Shown in pieces: positions 51,745 through 60,566 of a stretch of 64,000 nucleotides of DNA; position 1 is the first letter of the stretch; the number at the start of each line of letters is the position of its first letter. The translations under genes were made by a program, and so were the position numbers. A model generated the notes under the pieces. The model did no database searches and was not told the origin of the DNA. It worked only from the letters and a program-made list of their open reading frames with translations. The stretch lies in assembly GCA_041481445.1 (NCBI GenBank), contig JBGPBV010000019.1, positions 7,770 through 71,769 of the forward strand. Direction: 5' to 3'. The DNA is from AA29 sp041481445 (GTDB taxonomy: Bacteria; Acidobacteriota; Vicinamibacteria; Fen-336).

Positions 51745-52513
51745 GGGCGCCGTCGCGTGGCTGATGTGCTCGCGGGGGGAGGTGCCGGCGGGCGACGCCT
51801 GGCTCTCCGCTTCCGAGCGCGCGGAGGCGGCGTCGCTCCGCGTGGGGGTGCGCCGGGAGGCGTTCCGCTTGCGCCGCTGGACCGCGCGGCGGGCCCTGTC
51901 GTCCCGCCTGGGGCTCGACGAGGACGAGCGCTCGCTCGCTCGCCTCGCCTTCCGGCGCGACGCGCTCGGCGCGCCCCAGGCCTGGAGGGACGCCGCCCCG
52001 CTCGCGGTATCGGTGTCCCTGAGCGACCGCGACGGACGCGCGGTATGCGTGGTGGGCCCCCCGGACCTCGCGCTCGGCTGCGACCTCGAGCGGGTGGAGC
52101 CGCGCAGCGCGGCGTTCCTGGGCGACTTCCTGACCCCGCGCGAGCGGCTCTTCGTCGCGGCGGCGGCGAGCGCCGACGACCACGACCTCCGCGCGGCCCT
52201 CGTATGGTCTGGGAAGGAATCGGCGCTGAAGGCGCTGGGAGTCGGGCTGCGGCGCGACACCCGCTCGCTGGAGGTCGCGGTGGAGGAGGCGTCAGCACCC
52301 GGCGGCTGGTCCCCGCTCCACGTGACCACGACGGAGGGCAGAAGGTTCGCCGGCTGGTGGCGCCGTGCTCAGGACCTCGTGCTCACGATCGCCGCCGATC
52401 CCCCACCCGGCGTGCCGGCCGCGCTCGACGCAGCGCCGGCCGATCGGCCCGTCGGCTCACTCGCAGCGGAGCGCGATCACCGGATCGACCCGCGTGGCCC
52501 GGCGCGCGGGTAG
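51737..52513 (+). CDS. 4'-phosphopantetheinyl transferase (Sfp family)
   Basis: The enzyme moves the phosphopantetheine arm of CoA onto carrier proteins. The 258-residue product has RRWTARRALSSRLGLDEDER near the N-terminus and the two signature motifs GCDLERVEPRSAAFLGDFLT (about 113) and WSGKESALKALGVGL (about 157). The Mg-binding acidic residues are in place. The GTG at 51737 has GGAG upstream and overlaps the preceding stop by eight bases. It converges on the lipid-synthase operon across the strand (its 3' end overlaps the permease gene by 57 bases), and probably activates the carrier domains of that synthase. Its size is typical of Sfp rather than AcpS types. Confidence 0.88.
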   Translation: MPEGAVAWLMCSRGEVPAGDAWLSASERAEAASLRVGVRREAFRLRRWTARRALSSRLGLDEDERSLARLAFRRDALGAPQAWRDAAPLAVSVSLSDRDGRAVCVVGPPDLALGCDLERVEPRSAAFLGDFLTPRERLFVAAAASADDHDLRAALVWSGKESALKALGVGLRRDTRSLEVAVEEASAPGGWSPLHVTTTEGRRFAGWWRRAQDLVLTIAADPPPGVPAALDAAPADRPVGSLAAERDHRIDPRGPARG

Positions 52514-54910
52514 GTAACAGGCCAGCGCGGCCACCATCACGAGGAGGGCCGTCACGGGGGCGAGCACGCCCGCCGCGAACGGCTCGACTCCATAGAGGAC
52601 GTGGGAGAGAGCGAACCCGACGGCGGCGGCCAAGAGGAGCCCGGCCACCACCCCCACCACGGCCAGGCGCATCCCCTTCCGCACCACCAGGCGCAGCACG
52701 TCGGACCGCCGCGCTCCCAGAGCCATGCGGACGCCGATCTCGTGCACGCGCTGGCTCGCCGCGTAGGAGACGACCGCGTAGAGGCCCATGACGGCGAGGA
52801 GGAGGCCGAGCAGGCCCTCGGCGCCGGCCATGGCCGCCGCCATGCGCAGGGGCATGAGGCCGAACACGCTGTTGCGGATGTGGCGCTCCATGGTGCGGAC
52901 GTTGAACACCGGGAGGTCGGGGTCCATCTGGCGCAGCAGCTCCTGCAGCGGCCTGGCCAGGGCGGCCGGATCCCCGGTGCTCCGCACCATGAGCGTGATC
53001 GGCGAACGGTAGTTCTGGGCCAGGGGAAGGTAGAAGTAGCTGCGCGGCGCCTCCGCCATCATCATGTACTTGCCGTCCCCGGCCACCCCCACCACCTCGA
53101 CCCAGTCGCCGCCCCGCCCGAAGCGGAAGCGCTTGCCCAGGGGGTCACCGCCCGGCCAGAGCGTGCGCGCCATCGTCTCGTTGACCACCGCCACGCGCGC
53201 GGCATGCTCGTCGTCCCGCGCCTCCAGTTCGCGCCCCCGTGCGAGCGGGGTCCCCGTGGTGGTGAAGAAGCCCGCTCCGACGGTCGTGAAGGCGCTGGAG
53301 ACGTATCCGTCCTTCGAGCCCGCGATCTCCGCGCCGGTGGCGACCTCGCTGATCTGGATCCCGTAGTCGAACGGGACCTGCTGGGTGAGAGTGGCCGAAC
53401 GCACGCCGGGGAGGGCCGCCGCCCGCTCGAGGAGGAGGTCGAGGAAGCGGCGCCCGCGGTCGTCGCCATACTGCTGCAGCCCCAGGTCCAGCGACATCAT
53501 GACGACGTGGTCGGGCCGGAATCCCAGGGCCATCGCCTGCATCCGGCGCAGGCTGTGCCAGAACAGGCCGGCGCAGGCGAGCACGACCACGGAGAGGGTC
53601 ACCTGGCCGACCACGAGAAGGTTGAGCACCGGATGGCGTGAGAAGCCGGCGCGCGCGCCCGCGCCCTCCTTGAGGGTCCGGGCCAGGTCGAAGCGGGAGG
53701 CCTCGAGGGCGGGCCAGAGGCCGGCGGCCAGGCCGGCGGTGGCGGAGACGACGAGCGCGAACGCGTAGATGCGCCAGTCCCACCCGTGCTCGGTGTTCAC
53801 GGGGATGTCCCCGGAGGGCGTGAAGCGGGCGAGGGCCTGGCCGGCCACGCGCGCGAAAACGAGGCCCACCACGCCGCCCAGGGCGGCCAGGACCAGGCTC
53901 TCGATGACCTGGAGCCGCACCAGGCGCGCGCGCCCGGCGCCCAGGGCCGACCGTATCACCAGGGCCTTCTGGCGGACCACCGCCCGCGCGAGCATCAGGT
54001 TCGCCACGTTCGCGCAGGCAATGAAGAGGACGAGGGCGACCATGGCGGAGAAGATCGCCACGAAGACGGGCAGGAAGTCCGCGATGCTGGGGTCGGGGCG
54101 CGAGCGGTTCTCGGCGGTCACGAGTACCCGGGATCCCTTGTGCTCGCTCGGCCAGGAGGCCTGGAGGCGGCGCGCGACGAGGTCCATCTCCGCGCGCGCG
54201 TCGGCCAGGGTCTTCCCGGGGGCGAGTCGCCCCATCATGCGGAAGGCGTGCGCGCCGCGGCTCGTGAGGAAGGAGTCCCCGCCGTCCATCAGCAGGCCAG
54301 TCGTCCCCGAAGGCACGAAGCCGCTCACCGCCATCGACCAGGACAGCCCGGTGAAATCGGCCGGAGCGACTCCGACGACGGTGAAGCCACGGCCGTTGAG
54401 GGTGACCAGGCGGCCGACGATCGAGGGATCGCCGCCGAATCGCCGCTGCCAGTAACGGTGGCCCAGGACGATGACGGGGGCCGCTCCCTTCGCCTCGCCC
54501 TCCCCGCTGCGGAGGAGCCGGCCGAGGCCGGGCTTCACCCGGGCCAGCTCGAAGTAGTTCGGGGAGACGATCTCGATCCACGTTCGCTCCGGCGTCTGGC
54601 CGGCCGCGCCCAGGTGCGCGGGGGTGGGCATGAAGGCGGCCAGCGAGGAGAACGTCCGGGTGGCCTCCCGGAAGTCGAGGTAGTCCGCGTAGGAGTGGCC
54701 GTAGGGCACGTTGATGAGGTCGCCGCGCTGCATGACCATGACCAGGTCCGCCGCGCCCTCGATAGGCAGCGGCTGCAGGAAGAGGGCGTCCACGAGCGAG
54801 AACAGGCTCGTGTTGACGCCGATGCCGAGGGCGAGGGTCAGGACGACGACGGCGGAGAAGCCGGGCTGCCGCCGCAGGGAACGAAGAGCCTGCCGAAGGT
54901 CGTGCTTCAA
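52457..54910 (-). CDS. ADOP-type (duplicated orphan) ABC permease, MacB/FtsX-like
   Basis: This 817-residue membrane protein has the duplicated MacB-like layout: KHDLRQALRSLRRQPGFSAV, then a span ending LALGIGVNTSLFSLVDALFL, a large periplasmic domain (VDALFLQPLPIEGAADLVMV, WSMAVSGFVPSG), a block of three spans (ALVLFIACANVANLMLARAV), a second periplasmic domain and final spans (QRVHEIGVRMALGARRSDVL, ACYLPARRATRVDPVIAL). This is the form called ADOP in Acidobacteriota and relatives. No ATPase gene is nearby, as is usual for it. In frame, TTG at 54910 is the only sensible start; there is no ATG or GTG close by. It lies 26 bases after the carboxylase, so a link to lipid or product export is possible. 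Confidence 0.82.
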   Translation of the reverse strand: MKHDLRQALRSLRRQPGFSAVVVLTLALGIGVNTSLFSLVDALFLQPLPIEGAADLVMVMQRGDLINVPYGHSYADYLDFREATRTFSSLAAFMPTPAHLGAAGQTPERTWIEIVSPNYFELARVKPGLGRLLRSGEGEAKGAAPVIVLGHRYWQRRFGGDPSIVGRLVTLNGRGFTVVGVAPADFTGLSWSMAVSGFVPSGTTGLLMDGGDSFLTSRGAHAFRMMGRLAPGKTLADARAEMDLVARRLQASWPSEHKGSRVLVTAENRSRPDPSIADFLPVFVAIFSAMVALVLFIACANVANLMLARAVVRQKALVIRSALGAGRARLVRLQVIESLVLAALGGVVGLVFARVAGQALARFTPSGDIPVNTEHGWDWRIYAFALVVSATAGLAAGLWPALEASRFDLARTLKEGAGARAGFSRHPVLNLLVVGQVTLSVVVLACAGLFWHSLRRMQAMALGFRPDHVVMMSLDLGLQQYGDDRGRRFLDLLLERAAALPGVRSATLTQQVPFDYGIQISEVATGAEIAGSKDGYVSSAFTTVGAGFFTTTGTPLARGRELEARDDEHAARVAVVNETMARTLWPGGDPLGKRFRFGRGGDWVEVVGVAGDGKYMMMAEAPRSYFYLPLAQNYRSPITLMVRSTGDPAALARPLQELLRQMDPDLPVFNVRTMERHIRNSVFGLMPLRMAAAMAGAEGLLGLLLAVMGLYAVVSYAASQRVHEIGVRMALGARRSDVLRLVVRKGMRLAVVGVVAGLLLAAAVGFALSHVLYGVEPFAAGVLAPVTALLVMVAALACYLPARRATRVDPVIALRCE

Positions 54911-54936
54911 GACGCCTTCGAGTACATGGAGAACCC

Positions 54937-57900
54937 TTAGTGTACGGCGAACGCGGCCTGGCCCTCGCGCTCCAGGGTCGCGCGCATCCCGCGCTCGAGG
55001 GCGTCGACCAGGTAGGGCCGCAGGCGCGAGGGCGGCAGGATCCGGTGCACGGAGCCCACGCGGCGCGCGCGCTCCACGCTGTGCACGGCGTCGAACTCCT
55101 CCGCCACCTCCCCGAGCTTCTCGGACTGCACGGAGGGGCGCACCTCGGCCAGGCGGGCGCGCAGGCGGGCCCGCTCCGCCCCCTGGGCCCCGGCGATCTC
55201 CGCCTCCAGGGCCTTGATACGCAGGTCCTCGCCCACGCGCCGCTCCACCTCGCGCGCGAACACGACCGCCGCCGCGGGGGCGCCGCCGATCACCGAGGCG
55301 TAGGTGCCCTCCAGCGCCGCCACCTCGAGGCCGTCGTTGAGGGCGTTCGAGAAGACCACGAACGCCCCGCCGTGGTAGCGCGAGATCACGCAGAAGACGA
55401 TGGGGCCGCGGAAGTTCACCACCGCGCGCCCGATCTCCGCCCCGTACTCGAGCTGCCAGAGCCGCATCGACTCCGGGGAGCCGTCGAAGCCGGTGAAGTT
55501 CGCGAGCACGACCACCGGGCGCACGCCGCTCGAGGCGTTGAGGGCGCGCGCCACCTTGCGCGAGGACTGGGGGAAGAGCGTGCCCGAGGTCCAGGCGTCG
55601 GGGCCGTCCGCGGGCACGAAGCCCAGCCGCGGCAGCGGGCGCGACTCCAGGCCGATCACGCAGGCCGGATGGCCGCCGAGGTGGGCGTCCCAGACCACCG
55701 CCGTCTCCGCATCCTGCCAGGCGAACCAGCGCTCGAAGGGAGGCCGGTCCTGGTCCACCACCGCCGCCATCACCGTACGGATGTCGAACGGCTTCTTGCG
55801 TCCGGGGTTCTTCGCGTCCGAGAACACGTCGCCCACGGTGGCGAACCCCGCCCCGTCCGCGTGGTGGTAGGGGAATGCGCAGACGTCGCGGTCCACGGGA
55901 TCGGAGGTGGGGGCCCGGCGTGGGAAGCGCTCGCCGGGAGCCACGTAGCTGTGCTCGTAGTGGCGGAGCAGGATCTGGCCCGCCTCGCTCAGGTCGCGGG
56001 CGAAGTACTGGGCCTGGCCGTTGGGACCCATGATGCGGTCGAAGCCGCCGATCCCCTGGTTGTCCTCCGCGGAGATCCCGCCCGAGTACTCGAGGGCGCG
56101 CTTGCCGGTGAGCACCATCGCCGACTCCGGCATCATGACCAGGATGCCGCGGGTGTGCATCAGCATGGTGGCCTCGGCGTTCCAGTAGGGCTGCGCGCCC
56201 ACGTTGATGCCGTTGACCACCACGTTGATCTCGCCGCCCGCCTGCGTGAAGGTGACGATGCGGCGCAGGGCGGCCCCGATCCAGTCCAGGTTCTCCGTGC
56301 CCGACTCCATGGAGATGCGCGCGCCGGCGGAGAGGGCGAACCACTCGACGGGGACGCGCATCCCCTCCGCCAGGTCCATGGCGGCGACGATGCGGCGGCA
56401 CTCCGGCTCCGCCAGCGCGCCCAGGTCGCGGCTGGGGTCACCGAGCAGGATGACGCGTGCCATCCCCTCCGGGTGGACGGGGGTGAAGTTGCGGATGACG
56501 CCCACCACCACGTTGGCCTCGTTCTGGCCAGGGGGGCGGTGCACGGGCACGAGCTCGTCCCCTTCGAGGTCGTACTCCACGAACTCGCCGGGGACGAAGC
56601 CGGCCCGGCGCCCGCGCGGGGGGGCCAGCATCTTCACGAGCTCGTAGGGATAGACGAGGCCGCGCGCGCGCAGGCGGGCCACCTTCTGCTCGTAGGGGCT
56701 CAGGGCGGGGACGCGGCCGCGCACCGGCGGCCGGAGGGTGAGCACGATCCCGCGCCCGGCCGGCTTGGTTACGACGAGCGTGCGCTCGCGCGCGGGCTGC
56801 CCCGGCCCCTCCTCGATGCGCCCGTAGAGCATGACGGTGTCCAGCCCCAGCCCCTCGGTGGCGGGGGCGAGCCGGCTCACCAGGCGCGCCATGTCCTCCG
56901 AGCGGAGGTCCACCGGTGGCCCCAGGTGGAGGACCACGCTGTTCCAGGCGCCCCGGCGGTCGGGCGGCCGCCGCATCTGGAGCGAGCGGATGGCGGCCAG
57001 CGCCTCCAGCAGCGTGCGCTCCAGCGCGGGCAGCTCCGCGATCTGGCCGGAGGCGTCGCGGACGGGGGTGAGGTCGCGGACCTCCGCCACCACGACGAGG
57101 CGCTCGTCGCGGGGGTTCTCCTTGGCCACGGCCTTGATGACGTAGAGGTCGTCGGAGGAGGGTAGCCGCTCGATCTCGAAGTTGGCCAGGCGCTCGAGGC
57201 CGAGCCGCTCCGCCAGCATGGGGTGCGCGCCGCGATAGAAGAGGTCCTCGACGTACCCCTCGGGACCGGGCCGGAACGTGAAGAGCTGCAGCGCGTGCGG
57301 CCGGTCCTCGGTGGCGGCCACGGCCACGGTCAGCCGGGCCACGCGGCGAGGGAAGGGGACCGCGTTCACGGCGACGCGGAGGCGCTCCGCGGCCACGGCC
57401 ACGTCGTCGGGCCCGCCCGTCCGCCGGAGGAACACGTCGAGGCGCACCTCACGGTCGGGCGGGACCTCCGCCACCGCGCGCGCGGCCGCGGCCAGGGCCG
57501 CCGGGAGGTCCGTCTCCGCGGCCTGGGTGGCGAGGACGGTCTGGCGCGTCCCCGCGTGCTCGTACTCCGCGGTGGCGAAGCCGTGGCCCTCGATCTCCCG
57601 GTAGGCCAGGGAGTGCAGGGCCCGGATCCGGTAGTACCGGCGCACGAGGACTTCCAGCATGGCTGCGCGCGCCACCGGCGTGGCCGGACGCAGGCGCTCC
57701 ACGATCATGCCGGCCAGCGCCTGGGGCGACTCGACCAGCGACACGACATGGGCGTCGCGCTGGGGGCCCGGCTCCGTCGTGCCCAGCGCGTCCAGGTCGG
57801 CGTCCGCCTGCGCGAACACGCGCGCCCGCGCCGCGTCCAGCAGGGGCCGCTCGAACGCGCGGTAGCGGACCTCGCGCGCGAGCTCGGCCACCGAGGGGTG

Positions 57901-60552
57901 GCGGTGCTCGGCCTCCACGACCAGGTGATCCAGGACCCGGCGCACCTCCTCCCCCATCGCCGGCCCCGGCCCCTCCGCGGCCAGGAGCAGGCGCTCGAGG
58001 AGCGCGAGCACCAGCGGCACCAGCTCCGTCTCCCGCTGGTGCGCGCGGTAGATCCGGAACAGGCTCTCCTCCAGGTCGGCGCTGCGCTCGAGGGACGCGA
58101 CCCCGTAGTGCGCGAGCGCGCGCTGCAGTCGCAGGAGGAAGTCCGAAGGCAGGCCGGCCCCGCGGCCGTCCACGTCCCGCAGGTAGGTGAAGAGGTACTC
58201 CTGGGCCGTCCGGCGCACGTCGTCCACGCCGTTGAGGGCGTCCAGGGGCATCGGGTGGCGGCGGAACAGCGCGCCGAGGTCCGCGAAGATTCCGAGGACG
58301 TCCGCTTCGTCGCGCATCGTGGCGGGGTCCGCCTCCGCCGTCTGGGCGGCCCGGGCGGCCAGGCCCGCGACCTCGGAGGCGGTGCCGTCGAAGCCGAGCA
58401 GGCGGCGGCGCAGGTCGTCGAGGTCCTGTCGCCGCCAGCCCGGCCGTGGCGCCGGGTCGTCCGCGTCGCCGGCCAGGCCCTCGAGGTCGAGGCGCGGCAT
58501 CGCGGCCGAGACGGCGCCGCTGGCCTCGGGCTCGATCAGCACCAGCGGGGCGCCGGTGTCCACCTGCATGTTGGGGATCGCGTGCACGGCCCGGACCACG
58601 CCCGCGAAGCCGGCGAGGATGGAGCTCTCCATCTTCATGGCCTCGAGGACGAGCAGGCGGTCGCCCGCGGCCACGGTGTCGCCTTCCTTCACCGCCACCG
58701 ACACCACCACCGCCGGCGAGGGGGCGCGCACGATGCCCTGCCGGTCGCGGTGGAAGCGGTGCGGAACGCCGTCGATCTCCACCACGCAGGTCAGGCCCTG
58801 CACCACGGCGAAGGTGCGGTACGATTCGCCGCCGCAGCGCAGCCGCCACTCGCTGCCCTGGCCGCGGCGGTCGCGGAGGGGGTAGGTGCCGCGCCATTCG
58901 ACGCGCACGTCGAGCGAGCTTCCGCCGAAGTCCATGCGGTAGCGGTCGCGGTCGCGGCGGTAGACGTCCGCCGCATACTGGTGTCCGGCGTGGCGCAGCT
59001 CGACCCGGCGTCCCACCCGGTCCTCGACGCGCGGTCGTCCCCGGGCCGCCGCCGAGTAGAACTGCGCCCGCTCGATCTCCAGGTCCGACTCGTATCCCTC
59101 GATGAGGGCGCGCAGGAGGGCGAGCCCGGCCTGGCGCGCGGAGACGTGCTCGGCGCGGGCCACCAGGTGGTCCAGCCAGCGCACGTCGGCCGTCCCGTCC
59201 CGGACCTCGGGTCGCCCCAGCAGCTCGAGCAGGAACGCCTTGTTGCACACGCCGGGCCGGATGACCACCGCGGACTGCGCGAGCGCGCGCTGCAGGCGGG
59301 CCAGGGCCTCCGCACGGTCCTGCCCCCAGGCGACGACCTTGGCGATCATGGAGTCGAAGGCGGCCGGGATCTCGTCCCCTTCCGCCACCCCGGTGTCGAC
59401 GCGCAGTCCCGGCCCGAGGGGGAAGCGCAGCCGCTGCACGGTGCCGGGAGCCGGACAGAACTCGTTCTCGGGGTCCTCGGCGTTGAGGCGGGCCTCGATG
59501 GCGTGGCCGCGGGCGGGGGGCGGCTCGCCTTCCAGGCGCCCTCCCTCCGCCACCACGATCTGCATCTTCACGAGGTCGAGGCCGGTGGTCATCTCCGTGA
59601 CCGGATGCTCGACCTGGAGGCGGGCGTTCGCCTCCATGAAATGGTAGGCGCGGGTCGCCGGGTCGAACAGGAACTCGATGGTGCCCGCCCCGACGTAGCC
59701 CGCGCGCCGGCACAGCCGCACGGCCGCGTCCTTGAGCGCCTCCTGCTCGTCCGCGCGCAGCGCGGGCGAGCCCGATTCCTCGATGACCTTCTGGTTGCGC
59801 CGCTGGATCGAGCAGTCGCGGACGCCCACGGCCCAGGTGGCCCCGTGGGCGTCGGCGATCACCTGCACCTCGACGTGGCGCGGCCCCGCGATGAGCTGCT
59901 CCAGGAAGACGTCGCCGTTCCCGAAGGCGCGCTTGGCCTCCGCCCGCGCGCTGGCCAGCGCCTCCTCCAGCTCGGCCGCGCTGCGCACGATGCGGATGCC
60001 GCGGCCGCCGCCACCCGCGGTGGCCTTGATGAGCAGCGGCCAGCCCAGCTGCCGGGCCGCCGCCTCCGCCTCCTTCAGCGTCGGCACGGGGCCGCCGCTC
60101 CAGGGCACGGTGGGGATCCCCGCCTCCTCGGCCAGGCGCTTGGACGTGATCTTGTCGCCCAGGCGCCGCATGACCTCCGAGGGCGGCCCCACGAACGCGA
60201 CCCCCAGCCTCTCGCACAGGGCGGCGAAGTCGGGGCGCTCGGCCACGAAGCCCCAGCCCGGCCAGGCGGCGTCGGCGCGCGTCTGCACGAGCGCCGACTC
60301 CAGGAGGTCGAGGTCTAGATACCGGCTCTGCCGGTGCCCGTCCGCGTCCACGAACGTGGCCGGGCCCAGCGGGAAGGCCTCGTCCGCCTCGCGCACGAAC
60401 AGGGCCTGGCGGTCCGGATCGGTGTAGAGGACGACGGCGCGCAGCTTCCGCCCGCGCTCGAAGGACAGCTCGCGCGCGGCGTGGATGGCGCGCATGGCCG
60501 CCTCGCCCCGGTTGACGATCAGCAGGCGCTCGAACGTGCGGACGGTGGGCAC
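54937..60552 (-). CDS. single-chain multidomain acetyl-CoA carboxylase (eukaryote-like architecture)
   Basis: The 1871-residue protein joins in one chain what bacteria normally split over several. Biotin carboxylase covers about residues 1-450 (VNRGEAAMRAIH, ATAGGGGRGIRIV, EANARLQVEHPVTEMTTG). The biotin carrier is at about 600-675 with the lysine in LVLEAMKMESSILAGF. A central region of about 600 residues follows, with VLHLGPPVDLRSEDMARLVS and LVYPYELVKML near its end, resembling the central domain of eukaryotic ACC. Carboxyltransferase covers about 1290-1871 (GGISAEDNQGIGGFDRIMG, VVLANFTGFDGSPESMRLWQ, GAEIGRAVVNFRGPIVFCVI). Carboxylation of acetyl- or propionyl-CoA is expected. GTG at 60552 follows GGGGAGGG. 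It lies 14 bases after the polyketide/PUFA-type synthase and probably supplies its malonyl units. Confidence 0.87.
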   Translation of the reverse strand: MPTVRTFERLLIVNRGEAAMRAIHAARELSFERGRKLRAVVLYTDPDRQALFVREADEAFPLGPATFVDADGHRQSRYLDLDLLESALVQTRADAAWPGWGFVAERPDFAALCERLGVAFVGPPSEVMRRLGDKITSKRLAEEAGIPTVPWSGGPVPTLKEAEAAARQLGWPLLIKATAGGGGRGIRIVRSAAELEEALASARAEAKRAFGNGDVFLEQLIAGPRHVEVQVIADAHGATWAVGVRDCSIQRRNQKVIEESGSPALRADEQEALKDAAVRLCRRAGYVGAGTIEFLFDPATRAYHFMEANARLQVEHPVTEMTTGLDLVKMQIVVAEGGRLEGEPPPARGHAIEARLNAEDPENEFCPAPGTVQRLRFPLGPGLRVDTGVAEGDEIPAAFDSMIAKVVAWGQDRAEALARLQRALAQSAVVIRPGVCNKAFLLELLGRPEVRDGTADVRWLDHLVARAEHVSARQAGLALLRALIEGYESDLEIERAQFYSAAARGRPRVEDRVGRRVELRHAGHQYAADVYRRDRDRYRMDFGGSSLDVRVEWRGTYPLRDRRGQGSEWRLRCGGESYRTFAVVQGLTCVVEIDGVPHRFHRDRQGIVRAPSPAVVVSVAVKEGDTVAAGDRLLVLEAMKMESSILAGFAGVVRAVHAIPNMQVDTGAPLVLIEPEASGAVSAAMPRLDLEGLAGDADDPAPRPGWRRQDLDDLRRRLLGFDGTASEVAGLAARAAQTAEADPATMRDEADVLGIFADLGALFRRHPMPLDALNGVDDVRRTAQEYLFTYLRDVDGRGAGLPSDFLLRLQRALAHYGVASLERSADLEESLFRIYRAHQRETELVPLVLALLERLLLAAEGPGPAMGEEVRRVLDHLVVEAEHRHPSVAELAREVRYRAFERPLLDAARARVFAQADADLDALGTTEPGPQRDAHVVSLVESPQALAGMIVERLRPATPVARAAMLEVLVRRYYRIRALHSLAYREIEGHGFATAEYEHAGTRQTVLATQAAETDLPAALAAAARAVAEVPPDREVRLDVFLRRTGGPDDVAVAAERLRVAVNAVPFPRRVARLTVAVAATEDRPHALQLFTFRPGPEGYVEDLFYRGAHPMLAERLGLERLANFEIERLPSSDDLYVIKAVAKENPRDERLVVVAEVRDLTPVRDASGQIAELPALERTLLEALAAIRSLQMRRPPDRRGAWNSVVLHLGPPVDLRSEDMARLVSRLAPATEGLGLDTVMLYGRIEEGPGQPARERTLVVTKPAGRGIVLTLRPPVRGRVPALSPYEQKVARLRARGLVYPYELVKMLAPPRGRRAGFVPGEFVEYDLEGDELVPVHRPPGQNEANVVVGVIRNFTPVHPEGMARVILLGDPSRDLGALAEPECRRIVAAMDLAEGMRVPVEWFALSAGARISMESGTENLDWIGAALRRIVTFTQAGGEINVVVNGINVGAQPYWNAEATMLMHTRGILVMMPESAMVLTGKRALEYSGGISAEDNQGIGGFDRIMGPNGQAQYFARDLSEAGQILLRHYEHSYVAPGERFPRRAPTSDPVDRDVCAFPYHHADGAGFATVGDVFSDAKNPGRKKPFDIRTVMAAVVDQDRPPFERWFAWQDAETAVVWDAHLGGHPACVIGLESRPLPRLGFVPADGPDAWTSGTLFPQSSRKVARALNASSGVRPVVVLANFTGFDGSPESMRLWQLEYGAEIGRAVVNFRGPIVFCVISRYHGGAFVVFSNALNDGLEVAALEGTYASVIGGAPAAAVVFAREVERRVGEDLRIKALEAEIAGAQGAERARLRARLAEVRPSVQSEKLGEVAEEFDAVHSVERARRVGSVHRILPPSRLRPYLVDALERGMRATLEREGQAAFAVH

Positions 60553-60566
60553 GGATCCCTCCCCGG

